From: JASHPR01 sp963729365 | GTDB lineage: Bacteria; Actinomycetota; Actinomycetes; Streptosporangiales; Streptosporangiaceae | Reading direction: 5' to 3' | Assembly (NCBI GenBank): GCA_963729365.1 | Contig: CAVSNQ010000001.1 | Coordinates: forward strand, 198,276 to 262,275 | Length of the DNA stretch: 64,000 nt | Shown: positions 43,712 to 53,514 of the stretch, one piece after another | How positions within the stretch are numbered: the first letter of the stretch is position 1 | Layout of the letters: each line of letters starts with the position of its first letter | Notes under the pieces: generated by a model | What the model was told of the DNA's origin: nothing | Databases searched by the model: none | The model's input: the letters and a program-made list of their open reading frames with translations, nothing else | Position numbers and translations under genes: made by a program

Positions 43712-43984
43712 ATGCACGGCAGCACCCGTCCAGACCACCGCGCGGACGGGTGCTTGGCGCGGGCTTCCCCGCTGGTGCAGATGCTCGAGCAGCAAGGTGT
43801 GCGGGTCAGCTGGACGCCGCCGCGGGAGGAGCGCGTGGACGTTACGGCGGTGGTCATCAACCTGCTGAGCACCGGCTCAGCGGTCGGGATCGCGGCAGCG
43901 GTGAAGCAGTTCCGTCAGCGGTTCCCGAAGGCGGCGGTCAAGGTCGATGGCGAGCCCGACGACGGTGGCTTCCTGGATAGCTGA
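43712..43984 (+). CDS. Small hypothetical protein (possible effector-associated component)
   Basis: Up to 90 residues; the plausible core starts at GTG 43772 or ATG 43778: MLEQQGVRVSWTPPREE, a short hydrophobic helix VVINLLSTGSAVGIAAAV, and RQRFPKAAVKVDGEPDD. The W-x-PP motif followed by helix and basic strand resembles the EACC1 type of conserved small components of bacterial conflict systems. This is a weak resemblance. Confidence 0.35.
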   Translation: MHGSTRPDHRADGCLARASPLVQMLEQQGVRVSWTPPREERVDVTAVVINLLSTGSAVGIAAAVKQFRQRFPKAAVKVDGEPDDGGFLDS

Positions 43985-43987
43985 CGG

Positions 43988-44518
43988 TCAGTCCACTGCC
44001 TGGATCTGCTGGCTGCTTTTGACGGCGAGCGCCCGGGCCGCTTCCCGCAGTACCTCGTACTCGCCTGTCTCCGGGGCCCGGGACAGGAAACCCGAGGTTT
44101 CGATTAGCTGCCGCAGGCTGTGAGCCCGGTTGGCATTGCCCATCGGGTCATGGGCCTCGGCGACGTGCAGGATGACGTACTGGCTCGGCGTGTTGCCGGC
44201 CGCCAGCTCACCGCGAGCGGTGTCCATCTCGGCCGGGTCGGTCACCAGCGCAACGCGGTACACCTCGCCGCCGCTCCCGGTACCTGCCCAGCCATACAGC
44301 ACCCGCTCGCGGTCCAGTTCGATCTGTTTGCGCTCCTCGTCTGCGAGGGCAGTCTGAGCACGCGCCTGATCAGCTTGAGCGCGCACCCGGTCCCTGGTGT
44401 CGTTAATCCACGCCGGCCCCTGCCGGGTGATCAGCGCCCAGGCGATGGCGAACGCGGCCGAAGCGAAGACCGCGAGCCCTGCCGCGGCGGATCCGATGTT
44501 GCCCCAATGCCATTGCAC
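43988..44518 (-). CDS. Membrane-anchored hypothetical protein with coiled coil
   Basis: 176 residues. One N-terminal helix (IGSAAAGLAVFASAAFAIAWAL), a charged coiled coil (RVRAQADQARAQTALADEER), then a soluble alpha/beta domain (VYRVALVTDPAEMDTARGEL; QYVILHVAEAHDPMG). It reads like a type II-anchored cytoplasmic protein. No family recognised. Convergent with 43712-43984. Confidence 0.55.
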   Translation of the reverse strand: MQWHWGNIGSAAAGLAVFASAAFAIAWALITRQGPAWINDTRDRVRAQADQARAQTALADEERKQIELDRERVLYGWAGTGSGGEVYRVALVTDPAEMDTARGELAAGNTPSQYVILHVAEAHDPMGNANRAHSLRQLIETSGFLSRAPETGEYEVLREAARALAVKSSQQIQAVD

Positions 44519-44698
44519 CCGGCCAGGATGCCAGGGGCGGCGACGCGGATCAGGCGAACGGACCTGGGCCGGCGGCGTGATTCAGTCGGGTTCGCAGAGG
44601 CGGCCGTGGCCGGCGGGATACCTCAGTTCGGGCGGCTGGTGACCGGAGCCGCATCTAGACTTCAAAGCCCACACTTAGTGAAAGGACGGTCACAGTTC

Positions 44699-45013
44699 GT
44701 GAACGCAGCAACCAGATACACCTTCCTGGGCTTCCAGCTGAATGGGCTCCTCGACGACGGCAAGACGCTCGACTTCGACCAGACGCGCAAGCACGTCGAC
44801 GACGGCTCGCTCTTCCCCTGGCTCAAGGACGAGTTCGGGCACAACATCGACCTGAGCGTGTACACCCCTGAGGAACTGGCCGCAATCCTGGAGCTGTTTC
44901 AGGACCTCTCAGACGCAGTCAACTCACGGCGGAAGTTCGGGGTCGAGCACAACGGCCTCGCACTCCTCGTCGCCTACTGCTTCGAGGGCATCCAGCAGCT
45001 GCACCGCACGTAG
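44699..45013 (+). CDS. Hypothetical protein
   Basis: 104 residues from GTG 44699 with GGACGG about 10 bases upstream (GTG 44678 is an alternative). It is acidic and helical: NAATRYTFLGFQLNGLLDDG and YTPEELAAILELFQDLSDAV. It ends ALLVAYCFEGIQQLHRT. No known motif. It stands alone between two minus-strand genes. Confidence 0.5.
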   Translation: MNAATRYTFLGFQLNGLLDDGKTLDFDQTRKHVDDGSLFPWLKDEFGHNIDLSVYTPEELAAILELFQDLSDAVNSRRKFGVEHNGLALLVAYCFEGIQQLHRT

Positions 45014-45179
45014 GGGCGGAGTTCAGTCCGCTGTTCGTTGTTCCCTTCCGGATCCGTTCGCCGGGAGAGCACGGGCACGGACGGGCACGGGCGTGGTCAT
45101 GGTGACATTGTGCGCTTACGTCAGGATGGCTGCTGGCTCCAGCTACTGAGGCTCCTCAGGCACGGCGCGCCTACGGCTG

Positions 45180-45662
45180 TCAGGCGTCAACCAGTTCGGT
45201 CGTTGCAACGTCCACCTGGGCCAGCTTGGCACGCAGCATCGTGCCAGGATCCCGGCTGTCCTTGACGGACTCCAAGATGCCATTCAGGAAGTCGATCGCC
45301 AGCTCGTCGACGGGGCCCTTGCCGTCAGCCGGCGACCAACGCCGGATCAGCAGATCATCGGCCAGCGCGAACACTATCTTGCGCCCGTTGAGCAGTCCCT
45401 CCGCGAACTCGTGGAGGCTAGCCACCGAATCGAACTCGGTCTTGGCGAGTTCTCGTGCTTCATCGCTGGTCAGACACGTGTACGCCCATACCGAGACCCT
45501 GTTCTCGAGCGCGGCGACGGCAGTGAAGAAGATGGTGCGGCCATCGCTCGTGAAGGTGCCGGTTCGCGGATGCTCGTACTCTTCCCATACATCGAGGTCG
45601 CTTGCGGCAGGGTTAGGCGACCAGGGTAGACGGCCCTGCCTAATCAGGGCATCAAGGTTCAT
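45180..45662 (-). CDS. Hypothetical protein, second gene of a two-gene unit
   Basis: 160 residues from ATG 45662 (GGAGGTGTTCCAGA upstream). Acidic mixed alpha/beta protein: WEEYEHPRTGTFTSDGRTIF, then EARELAKTEFDSVASLHEFA. It overlaps the end of the upstream gene by 11 bases. I do not recognise it. The pair could be an immunity or regulatory unit beside the methyltransferase island. Confidence 0.55.
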   Translation of the reverse strand: MNLDALIRQGRLPWSPNPAASDLDVWEEYEHPRTGTFTSDGRTIFFTAVAALENRVSVWAYTCLTSDEARELAKTEFDSVASLHEFAEGLLNGRKIVFALADDLLIRRWSPADGKGPVDELAIDFLNGILESVKDSRDPGTMLRAKLAQVDVATTELVDA

Positions 45663-46113
45663 TCTGGAACACCTCCCCCTCTTCATTGAAACATGAATCA
45701 AAGAGTTCTGATACCTCCGAGGGCCATGCAGCCTCCGGCCGGAGCAGCGGATCGTCGGGTGGCCACACGACAGTAGCGTGCAAGCCGTTCTTTATGTGGC
45801 CAGGTGTATGAACCACCGCAAATCCGGCCTTCCGTAGCCTCCCTACTGTTGTAAGACGCGCAACTGCCCGCCTGAGTTGCTGTCGGCTTGGCGGTTTCCC
45901 CATCAGCACGTACCGCGTGGCGTCCTCCACCGACCACTCGCCTAGCAGGACGGACACCCCGACTTCGCGTTCGATCCGCGGAGCGTTGCGGAACTGCCCG
46001 GCCTTCCAGGCTTGCTGAGTTATCACTCTGTCATCGAGCACGCACAGCTCAGGGGGCGGCCCGCAGCGGCACGCTGCACGCTGCACGTGGTTGGAGGACC
46101 CGGCATCGGTCAC
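45652..46113 (-). CDS. Hypothetical protein, first gene of a two-gene unit
   Basis: 153 residues from GTG 46113. It contains RIEREVGVSVLLGEWSVEDA, an HTH-like PPSRQQLRRAVARLTTVGRL and VVHTPGHIKNGLHATVVWP. The middle could be a winged helix. No confident family. Its stop region overlaps the next gene start. Confidence 0.5.
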   Translation of the reverse strand: MTDAGSSNHVQRAACRCGPPPELCVLDDRVITQQAWKAGQFRNAPRIEREVGVSVLLGEWSVEDATRYVLMGKPPSRQQLRRAVARLTTVGRLRKAGFAVVHTPGHIKNGLHATVVWPPDDPLLRPEAAWPSEVSELFDSCFNEEGEVFQNEP

Positions 46114-46502
46114 CGTTCGAACGTACCGCCTGCCGAGAGTCAGAACGACGGCTCATCCCGCCTCCGAGCAGCCAGTTCGGCGAGCGGCGGGACCGCAGCC
46201 GGCGGGTCGTCTGCCGCTTTACCCGCGCTCCCGCCTTTGTAGACCCGGTCCAGCACAAGATCGCAGCCGCCCAGATGATCAAAGGCGACAATCCGGCAGA
46301 ATCCACCGGGCCAGTGTTCCACCACTCACCGACGCCGAGGCCTGTCGGCATCGGACGAGTCCTGTTCCATGAGAATCTGTCGTGTCGGGACTTCGTGGTT
46401 ACGGGGGGTCGCGGGTCCGGGCTGGAGCTTCTGGCGCGGCAAGCCGTGGACTGTCGGATACGGAGGGCAGACTTCGTACTCACAATCTCAGTGGAGGAAC
46501 CC
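46114..46502. other. Intergenic; possible minus-strand remnant
   Basis: No confident gene. On the minus strand 46140-46325 a 61-codon frame from GTG directly after a stop reads GGFCRIVAFDHLGGCDLVLD followed by RVYKGGSAG and KAADDPP. The VYKGGSAG-type phrase recalls small endonuclease-like proteins near C5 methyltransferases. It is too short and motif-poor to call. Confidence 0.3.
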
Positions 46503-47563
46503 GTGTGCGCGCTGACGTCGGTTGAGATTTGCGCTGGGGCAGGGGGCCAGGCACTCGGCTTGGAGCAGGCGGGTTTTGCCCATGCTGCCGCGGTAGAGAT
46601 AGACCAGGATGCATGCGAAACTCTGCGCCTCAACCGGGGCTCGGAATGGAAGATCGTCGAGGGGACGTGTACTGCCTTGATGGCCAGGAGTTCAGGGGCG
46701 TTGACCTGATGGCCGGGGGTGTGCCGTGTCCTCCGTTCTCGATCGCGGGCAAGCAACTTGGCGGTGACGACGGCCGCGACCTGTTCCCGCAGGCACTTCG
46801 CCTGGTGGAAGAGATCGCACCAAGGGCAGTCCTCCTGGAGAACGTGCGCGGGCTGTCGGCTCGAAGGTTCGACAGTTACCGTGCTCAGGTAGTTGGACGG
46901 CTCAACGAGTTGGGCTACCAAAGCTGGTGGAACCTTGTTCAGGCGAGTGAGCATGGCCTGCCGCAGCTGAGGCCCCGCTTCGTCCTCGTGGCGGTCAAGC
47001 AGCCCTATGTGTCCCACTTCCGCTGGCCTGCGCCGTCAGTCGAGGCGCCTCCGACTGTCGGTGAAGCCTTGTATGACCTGATGAGTTCTGCCGGGTGGCC
47101 TGGCGCGGAGACTTGGCGGCGACATGCTCGGGGCATAGCTCCGACCATTGTCGGCGGTAGTAAGAAGCACGGCGGCCCAGATCTCGGTCCTACGCGTGCC
47201 CGCGAGGCTTGGAAGACCTTGGGAGTCAACGGGCTAGGTATCGCGACTGACCCCCCAGGCCCGGACTTCCCACCTGGCCAGCCTCCGAAATTGACGCTGC
47301 GGATGGTGGCCCGACTTCAGGGCTTCCCGGACAACTGGCGGTTCGCGGGGCGGAAGACTTCCGCTTACAGGCAGGTCGGCAACGCCTTCCCTCCACCGGT
47401 TGCAAAGGTCTTGGGCGCGGCGATCAGGGACGCGCTCAACCTAATCACCCCGGCTGAGGAATTCGTCGGCCTGGACCATTACGCGGACTCGCTCGCTGCT
47501 AAACGGTTACGTCGCACATCAACTGGGAGGCGTTTCATATGGTCGCGCGAGCTGAGGATTTAG
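46503..47563 (+). pseudogene. DNA (cytosine-5) methyltransferase with a one-base frameshift
   Basis: GTG 46503 follows GGAGG. Motif I is SVEICAGAGGQALGLEQAGF; motif IV GGVPCPPFS holds the catalytic Cys; ENVRG is motif VI, PQLRPRF motif VIII and GNAFPPPVAKVLGAAI motif X. Frame is lost after WKIVEG at the G run 46661-46664. Restoring one G gives DVYCLDGQEFRGVDL and an uninterrupted protein of about 354 residues. All catalytic motifs are otherwise intact, so this may be a sequencing indel, phase variation or recent inactivation. Confidence 0.85.
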
Positions 47564-47653
47564 GACAAACTGGCTCCGGTAGCTTTACGCCTAGGCCTAC
47601 GAACGCCTGGTCGCGTAGGCCTTGAGCTAACTGACTTAGGAGAGCACGGACAC

Positions 47654-47848
47654 ATGACGCGCACCAGCACGGCCGACCACCAGGATTTGCTGGAGTTTCC
47701 AGGCGACCTCGATCTGAGCTTCAGCGGCGCGGCTGGCCACCTCTGCCGTGTAGGTCCTGCACGCGGCACGCGGCGTCACCGATCCGCTAGCATGCGGCAG
47801 AGATTCCTAGGCCTCCCGATAGCTGCACTGGGCATGACCGTACGGTGA
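47654..47848 (+). CDS. Possible small ORF between the two methyltransferases
   Basis: 64 residues from ATG 47654 with AGGAG 12-16 bases upstream. The first 30 residues (TADHQDLLEFPGDLDLSFSG) look ordered, while the rest is Arg-rich and uncertain. It ends 4 bases into the next gene. No family recognised; it may be a linker without protein. Confidence 0.25.
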   Translation: MTRTSTADHQDLLEFPGDLDLSFSGAAGHLCRVGPARGTRRHRSASMRQRFLGLPIAALGMTVR

Positions 47849-49254
47849 CCAGCGCTTCGAGGACGGCATCGGCTGATTCGCTCCTTTGCCATTGTCATGA
47901 TCGGGTGCTTTCGCCGGGGGCTCTGGATTTTTCTGCTTCCGGTCATCTGTACGCGACGCACGGTTTGCATGCCTTTGCTGCCCGCTTGCCGCCCCCGCTC
48001 GCCAGGTGGGCTGTCGAGAGCTTCACCGATCCAGGTGATTATGTGCTCGACGTCATGTGCGGCTCAGGCACCACGCTCGTCGAGGGCTTGCTCACCGGTC
48101 GGCATGCGCTGGGCGTCGATATAGACCCGTTGGCTCGCCTCATCGCGCTGACGAAGGCTACCTTGGTCGAGGCTTCAGCGGTTCTCGCGCTGGCCGACAA
48201 GATCGAGCACCGTCTTGAGCGGGCTCTCCTCGATGACGGTTGGCGTCCGTCTCTGCCCAGACTCGACTACTGGTTCCGTGAGGATGTGAGCCGTGACCTG
48301 GCCAGGCTGAAGTCTGGCATCCGGGCGACGACGTTGGACCAATCTCCGCTCCGGTTGTTGGCGTGGACCGTGTTCTCATCGCTCATCGTCGCTCGCACTT
48401 CGGTGGCCAACGCCCGTGACCTCGTCCATTCTCGACATCACTATCGAGAATGGCCCGAGAACCCGGATGCTCCTGGACGGTTCCTGCTGAAGCTTCGCCG
48501 CGCGGGGCGAATGATGCAGGAGCTTGAGGACCGGATGCCTGCAGGCCCTACCGTAACTGTCCGGCTGACCGGGGGTGATGCTCGCGATCTTTCGGTCGCC
48601 GACGGGGCAGTGGACTTGGCATTTTTCTCTCCGCCTTACGTCTCGGCTCTGGATTACCCGCGAGCGCACATGTTCGCTGTCGCCTGGCTCTCGGACGTCC
48701 TCGGTGTAGATGCCGATCGCTACAGGGAAGATGCCCGCCGCTACATCGGTACGGACCGAGCCGCGCTAGCTGAGGCGACTCCCGAGCAGCCGCTACCGCC
48801 CGCAACGGGGTGGCAGATCGTCGACGATGTCGTCGATCAGCTGGGCCAGGTACCGGGGAAGGCCTGGACTGTGTATCGCTACTTCCGTGATATGGCTATT
48901 GTCCTTGCCGAGTGTGCTCGTGTCACGCGTCCGGGTGGACATGTCGTGATCGTGGTCTGTCCGTCCAACATCAGGCGAGTCCGCGTCGATACTCACAACG
49001 TATTCGCGGCGTTGGCGCCGGTGGTGTCGGATGGGCGGCTGGAGATCGAGGACACCTACGCCCGGACCATCCACGACCACCGGCGTGTGATGCCGTACCT
49101 TGAGCAGTCCTTTGGTGAGCGGATGCGCACGGAGTACGTCGTGGTCGCGCGCCGTTCTGCCGATCGTCTTAGCGTGGTTCCAGCTAATCGATCATCCTCA
49201 GCTTTGCTGGAGTTGCATCGACTGCGACGAGCAAAGGCCTCGTCATCGAGCTGA
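47845..49254 (+). CDS. DNA adenine/cytosine amino-methyltransferase (SPPY type)
   Basis: 469 residues from GTG 47845. SAM motif DVMCGSGTTLVEG is at 69-81, acidic strand GVDIDPLARLIAL at about 90, and catalytic SPPY at 262-265 followed by SALDYPRAH. It methylates an exocyclic amino group (N4-C or N6-A); SPPY fits both. The gene converges with, and overlaps by 71 bases, the HerA gene. Together with the C5 enzyme it could mark self DNA for the HerA module (inference). Confidence 0.85.
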   Translation: MTSASRTASADSLLCHCHDRVLSPGALDFSASGHLYATHGLHAFAARLPPPLARWAVESFTDPGDYVLDVMCGSGTTLVEGLLTGRHALGVDIDPLARLIALTKATLVEASAVLALADKIEHRLERALLDDGWRPSLPRLDYWFREDVSRDLARLKSGIRATTLDQSPLRLLAWTVFSSLIVARTSVANARDLVHSRHHYREWPENPDAPGRFLLKLRRAGRMMQELEDRMPAGPTVTVRLTGGDARDLSVADGAVDLAFFSPPYVSALDYPRAHMFAVAWLSDVLGVDADRYREDARRYIGTDRAALAEATPEQPLPPATGWQIVDDVVDQLGQVPGKAWTVYRYFRDMAIVLAECARVTRPGGHVVIVVCPSNIRRVRVDTHNVFAALAPVVSDGRLEIEDTYARTIHDHRRVMPYLEQSFGERMRTEYVVVARRSADRLSVVPANRSSSALLELHRLRRAKASSSS

Positions 49255-51019
49255 ATGTCACGATGGCTTGACCAGGTGCCAGGCCGGGCAGGCGCTGCCA
49301 TAGCGCGTCGTCGATGCCGGCGATGGTCGATTTCAGCCGGCTAATCGTGACGGCGTCGTTGATCTTGTGCAGCACGAAGTTGTTTACTAGGCCGAGTACC
49401 TGTCGAGGCAAGTGCTGCGGGAGCTGCGTGACGAACACGAGTGAAAGCCACCGCTTGCGACCGCGCTTGGCGATGCGTGCTACCTGCTGGAACAGATGCG
49501 GCATGGCGGCGAGCCGTTCCTCGGACAGGAATTCGTGTGCTTCCTCGATGATGATCAGGGTTTTCGTTAGGGGAGCGCCGCCGGGGACTTGGCAGGCCTG
49601 GTAGTGCTCGTCCTGAGTGCGCTGAGTGCCGCGCAGCAGGTCAGCGATGACGAGATTATTCAGCAGCGGGCTGTCGGTGTCAGAGAGGTCGAAGATCGAC
49701 ACCCGGCCCGGCTGAAGTAGCGAGTCATGATTCAACGGGCTCGCTTCCGGATGGTCGAAGACATTGAGCCGCATGAGCCGGGACAGCTTGCCGAGAAGAG
49801 CGCGCCACGACAGGACATTGCTGGTCGCCGCAGCCGCTGCTTTGGTCCGAGCGAGGATCTGATCCGTCTGGTCCCTACGGAACTCAGGAGATCGAAGGTA
49901 GACGTTAGCCGGCTCCTCTTTGCCGATCACCGCGTGGATGAGAGCGACGACATCGTAGAGGTTTGCCAGCCGCATGTGCGGATAGCCGGTGTCGAACTCG
50001 TCGAGCTCAATGCTCGTGCGTACATCCTCTGTATTGCCGCGTCTGGGAAAGATACCGAGGTCTTGCAGGATGTGCTTCGTTGTGTCGTATGCCTTCTCAA
50101 ACCGCTGCTTCTGAGCATCGTTGAGGTCGAGCAGTTCCTCCACTACGAACGGAGACATGGTGCTGAACTGAAGGGTAAACGGCACAACTTCGCCGTGGCC
50201 TGGGTTGGATGTTTCCTTGCCGACCAGAGTGAAGATTCGCGTGTTCGGGATTCCTTCTGGTATTTGCCCGCGCCGGGCGAGCGCTGCCAGCATCGTGGGG
50301 TCTGTTGTCGGCTCGTTGATTTGGGTGTATTCGCCCTCGGTATCGAGCAGGATGACGGCGTAGTTGTCCTTCGCTGCCTCGGCGACGAGTCGGCTAACCG
50401 TGGTCGACTTGCCACCGCCGGTTGTGCCGAGCACGCCGGTGTGCCGGGGAAGCACGCTCTTCCGATCGCCAGCTATCTTGACCTCGATCGCTTCGTCGCC
50501 GGCGGCAACGCCGAGCAGCATGGTTCCATCGACCTGGAGGGTCTTCGCTTTCTCGACAGAGTCCAGTACGAAGACTGGACTATTAGGTAGAGGCCGGAAT
50601 CGCGGCGGTACCAGGGTTCCGCTGCCTAGCTGTTCGCCGATAATCTCGACCTGAACACGGCCGTGGTAGCGTGGCATGAACGTAGCTCCACGAACGGCAG
50701 TGGTCACAATTGCGGGCGCATCTGCTCGCAATCCGTCGGGCTCGGCGAACGGTCCCGCGACAACGATGCCCAGGTAATGCCGTTCATCTGGATAACTCTT
50801 TATCCGCACGAGCGACTGGGTTGGTACCTGCTGGACCGACTCGGTCGGCAGCAACACCGTGATGGTGTTGTCCTTGGCCCCGGGGGTGTCGAACATGGTC
50901 CGCCCGATGCTGCCACGGTAGGCCTCTGGTTCCTCCCACGAAGGCATTGCGCGTAGCTCCGCGAGCCGATCACTACCGTCTGGTTCCTCTGAAGGATCCT
51001 GGATCGTCTGGTTAGTCAT
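49184..51019 (-). CDS. HerA-family ATPase (DUF87), DNA translocase
   Basis: 611 residues from ATG 51019. N-terminal HAS-barrel region (about 35-185), Walker A GTTGGGKS at 198-205, the family motif DTEGEY at 226-231, Walker B LIIIEEAHEF at 488-497, a sensor FVTQLPQHLP and a likely arginine finger in ARIAKRGRKR. HerA forms a hexameric pump that works with a nuclease. It starts one base after the stop of the previous gene, which supports a complex with that product. Confidence 0.92.
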   Translation of the reverse strand: MTNQTIQDPSEEPDGSDRLAELRAMPSWEEPEAYRGSIGRTMFDTPGAKDNTITVLLPTESVQQVPTQSLVRIKSYPDERHYLGIVVAGPFAEPDGLRADAPAIVTTAVRGATFMPRYHGRVQVEIIGEQLGSGTLVPPRFRPLPNSPVFVLDSVEKAKTLQVDGTMLLGVAAGDEAIEVKIAGDRKSVLPRHTGVLGTTGGGKSTTVSRLVAEAAKDNYAVILLDTEGEYTQINEPTTDPTMLAALARRGQIPEGIPNTRIFTLVGKETSNPGHGEVVPFTLQFSTMSPFVVEELLDLNDAQKQRFEKAYDTTKHILQDLGIFPRRGNTEDVRTSIELDEFDTGYPHMRLANLYDVVALIHAVIGKEEPANVYLRSPEFRRDQTDQILARTKAAAAATSNVLSWRALLGKLSRLMRLNVFDHPEASPLNHDSLLQPGRVSIFDLSDTDSPLLNNLVIADLLRGTQRTQDEHYQACQVPGGAPLTKTLIIIEEAHEFLSEERLAAMPHLFQQVARIAKRGRKRWLSLVFVTQLPQHLPRQVLGLVNNFVLHKINDAVTISRLKSTIAGIDDALWQRLPGLAPGQAIVTFSSMTRPLLVAVDATPAKLRMID

Positions 51020-51020
51020 G

Positions 51021-52220
51021 TCATTTCTCCCTGGTGTTGCGTTCCGGCAGGTAGCGCATGGGTTCGCCGTGCTCGCGGTAGGCGGAGGCGACGGCGTCGT
51101 CAAATGTCTCCGCACCGAACATCGCCCGGCAGGCGGCGTCGGCGAGATCGATGGACAATGGGAAGCCCCGGTGCTCCTGTAGCACCGAGTCAGCGATCGC
51201 GATGTGCGCGGCCTCGTGGACGTTATCGACGTGAGCGAAGAACGGTGTAGCTGGCGAGTGGGCCGAGGCTCGGTAGACACCGACTGCGATTTGATGACCG
51301 ATGTCTTCGACGAAGGCTTCGGCCAGGCGGCTGGATTCCTGGTTGTAACGGCCGCCATCGACGATTCGGCGCATCGCCTGGTCGGCGGTTTGGATTACGG
51401 CGTACTCCAAAGGCCCAAGTGCGTGGCCGATGGTTAGTAGGAGTCGGTCCTTGATCGAGGAGGGTACGAAAACGAATTTTTGGTACGTGACTAGATCACG
51501 CAGCACGTTCAGTGATGCCGCGAGCAGCGCCATGTTGCCGGAGCCGGTCAGCAGCTCGTAGGGGGCGATGTTTCCGTGACCCATGCGCCATGCCGCGTCG
51601 GACCGCTGTAGCAGCGTGGCTCGCTCCGCATACGTCATGATGCCTCGCCGCGCAAGTTCCGACAGAGTGTCACGTTTGTCAGCGACGCCGGTTGCCGCGC
51701 GATCCTTCCGTCGTCCGAGCAACTCTCGTGCCTCGTCGATCGGATCGGTGCCGATGGTGCGCAAATCACGTCGGTACATACGTTGCGACAGCGCGAGTTC
51801 GTTGCCTTGGTAGGAGATGAGGCAGATGCCGATTTGAGTAACGGTTAGCAGCAGGGTGTCGTGCGTAGCGGTCGTGCCGTCACAGGTATCTAGCTGTCCG
51901 CTGAACAGAACCTTGCGGTGGACTTCTTCGAGGTCAGCTGCCTTGGCCTGATGGACGCCAGCCTCGGTAGGCGCGTCAGGGGCTTGCCGAAGCAGTGGGA
52001 AGATCTCAGAGCGCACGACGCCTTGCACGCGTCGTTCCTGTTCAAGCGCTGGGCCAACTTCGGCCTCAAGCCGCTGGTAGAGCGCTCCGAGATCCACGCC
52101 TCCCTGCCAGGTCGTCAGATCGAGTGTGCGTTCGATCGACTCGCCAGTTGCCTCTTTGAAATCGTCGTCGGCGATGAGGAGATGATCGTCGACGGGATGG
52201 GCGTGCTGCGGTTGCGTCAT
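51021..52220 (-). CDS. NurA-like candidate nuclease partner of HerA
   Basis: 399 residues. Near residue 107 FSGQLDTCDGTTATHDTLLL resembles the NurA motif I (hydrophobic strand then Asp-Gly-Ser/Thr), with Asp111, Asp114 and Asp121 as possible metal ligands. A C-terminal HVDNVHEAAHIA and a helical middle follow. The position directly before HerA is the classical NurA-HerA arrangement. Sequence similarity is weak, so a different HerA-associated effector is possible. Confidence 0.5.
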   Translation of the reverse strand: MTQPQHAHPVDDHLLIADDDFKEATGESIERTLDLTTWQGGVDLGALYQRLEAEVGPALEQERRVQGVVRSEIFPLLRQAPDAPTEAGVHQAKAADLEEVHRKVLFSGQLDTCDGTTATHDTLLLTVTQIGICLISYQGNELALSQRMYRRDLRTIGTDPIDEARELLGRRKDRAATGVADKRDTLSELARRGIMTYAERATLLQRSDAAWRMGHGNIAPYELLTGSGNMALLAASLNVLRDLVTYQKFVFVPSSIKDRLLLTIGHALGPLEYAVIQTADQAMRRIVDGGRYNQESSRLAEAFVEDIGHQIAVGVYRASAHSPATPFFAHVDNVHEAAHIAIADSVLQEHRGFPLSIDLADAACRAMFGAETFDDAVASAYREHGEPMRYLPERNTREK

Positions 52221-52341
52221 GCGTCTGTCCTTATTCTCGGCGCGTCATGGCGTTGGGCGCCCATAACCATTCCTTCCGGAGCGCGCACCCGAATACGACA
52301 ACGCTGAGCGTGAATCTCGATGGCGAACCTCTGTGGGAGCG

Positions 52342-53514
52342 TCATTCTGCCTGTGGCTGGCCAGTGGACCGGACGTCGCCGTCGCTGTCCGTGGGCGGGA
52401 TCAAACCGATTGCCTCTAGCAGAGTCGGTGGCTGCCGAGGGTGGAAGCGCTCGATGTGACCTGCGTAGCGGGTCGCGGCGCCCGCCGGGAGACCAAAGCG
52501 TTCGCGCAGGAGCTGCGGTATCTCGTTTTTGCCGGTCGGCGACAACTCTGCAAGAACATGCTGCAAGGGCGCTAGGAGTTCGAGAGCGAGTCGCTCGGCT
52601 CGGTCTTCGACTTCGGTAGTCGCGGCGGATAGGTGGCTGCCATGGATATCGCGCTCCAACAGGTGGGCATGAAAACCGATGGGAAGATCAGCCAGCAGTG
52701 CGTCAAATCGCTCGGCATCCGTTGGCTCTCGCTCGCCATCGAGGACATCGAGAAGCTCCGGTCGTCGTTGGGCGACGTTCTCGCGAGGAATCAGGTAATC
52801 GACAATGAAGTGTCCAGCCTCGTGCGCCAAGGTCTGGCGACGCTGTTCTGGGTCATCGGATCGATCGACGAACAACAGTCCTATCCCGCCATAGGCGACC
52901 AGGCAACCACGCAGTGGCCGATCGGCGACAACGGCTAGTCGCGGCAGATGGCGCCGCTGTAGCCATTGATCGAGGTTTCCTACAGTCAAGCCGTCGATTT
53001 CAATGATCGCGAGCGGCAGATTCATCAGGACTGGCAGGTGCAGGCCCCGGGGAAAGATAGCGTCCTCATCGGCTTTGCCCCAGAACCGGTCGACCGCCCG
53101 CCTCAACCATCCCGGCAAGGTCAGATCACGACCGTGCGGCTCCTCGAAAACGGTGTGCTCCTCGGCATGGTCTCGCGCAGCCGCCATGAGGCCGCGCGTG
53201 TAGGCCGCTGTGCCCGACACGATCTCGCCGTGACTCGCGAGCACGCTCACCGCATCCGACGCGCGAAGAAAGTTCGCGACGGCACTCACTGGCGCACCCG
53301 CTCTTTCCGCGATCGCTGCCACATCTGACGCATAGCGGTCGCGTCGCGGCCGCCGGCACAATCCGATTGTCACCAGCGACACCTCGGGCAAGTCGAAGTC
53401 AGCAGCCGGATCCGCCCCAGTGAGCCTGCGATAGCGGTCGAGCTCGAAGGCCATAAATCCAGGAAAGTGCCGCAACCGGTCTGCCGTCTTCGCCAGCAGT
53501 GTGAGGTCACTCAT
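52342..53514 (-). CDS. ImmA/IrrE-family metallopeptidase
   Basis: 390 residues from ATG 53514 (ATG 53523 also possible). The zinc motif HEAGH is at 231-235 in RRQTLAHEAGHFIVDYL, and the later ELLAPLQHV is the usual IrrE C-terminal segment. Residues 65-95 (ASDVAAIAERAGAPVSAVAN) may be a small HTH. Relatives cleave a cognate repressor to switch on phage or DNA-damage genes. Here the partner may be the sigma-like protein upstream, with an 8-base overlap. Confidence 0.85.
   Translation of the reverse strand: MSDLTLLAKTADRLRHFPGFMAFELDRYRRLTGADPAADFDLPEVSLVTIGLCRRPRRDRYASDVAAIAERAGAPVSAVANFLRASDAVSVLASHGEIVSGTAAYTRGLMAAARDHAEEHTVFEEPHGRDLTLPGWLRRAVDRFWGKADEDAIFPRGLHLPVLMNLPLAIIEIDGLTVGNLDQWLQRRHLPRLAVVADRPLRGCLVAYGGIGLLFVDRSDDPEQRRQTLAHEAGHFIVDYLIPRENVAQRRPELLDVLDGEREPTDAERFDALLADLPIGFHAHLLERDIHGSHLSAATTEVEDRAERLALELLAPLQHVLAELSPTGKNEIPQLLRERFGLPAGAATRYAGHIERFHPRQPPTLLEAIGLIPPTDSDGDVRSTGQPQAE

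Noticed and set aside
46049..47017. 322-codon minus-strand open frame across the C5 methyltransferase
   Set aside because: It is antisense to clear methyltransferase motifs and shows none of its own.
49727..50590. 287-codon plus-strand open frame
   Set aside because: Antisense to HerA Walker A and surrounding motifs; no domain pattern.
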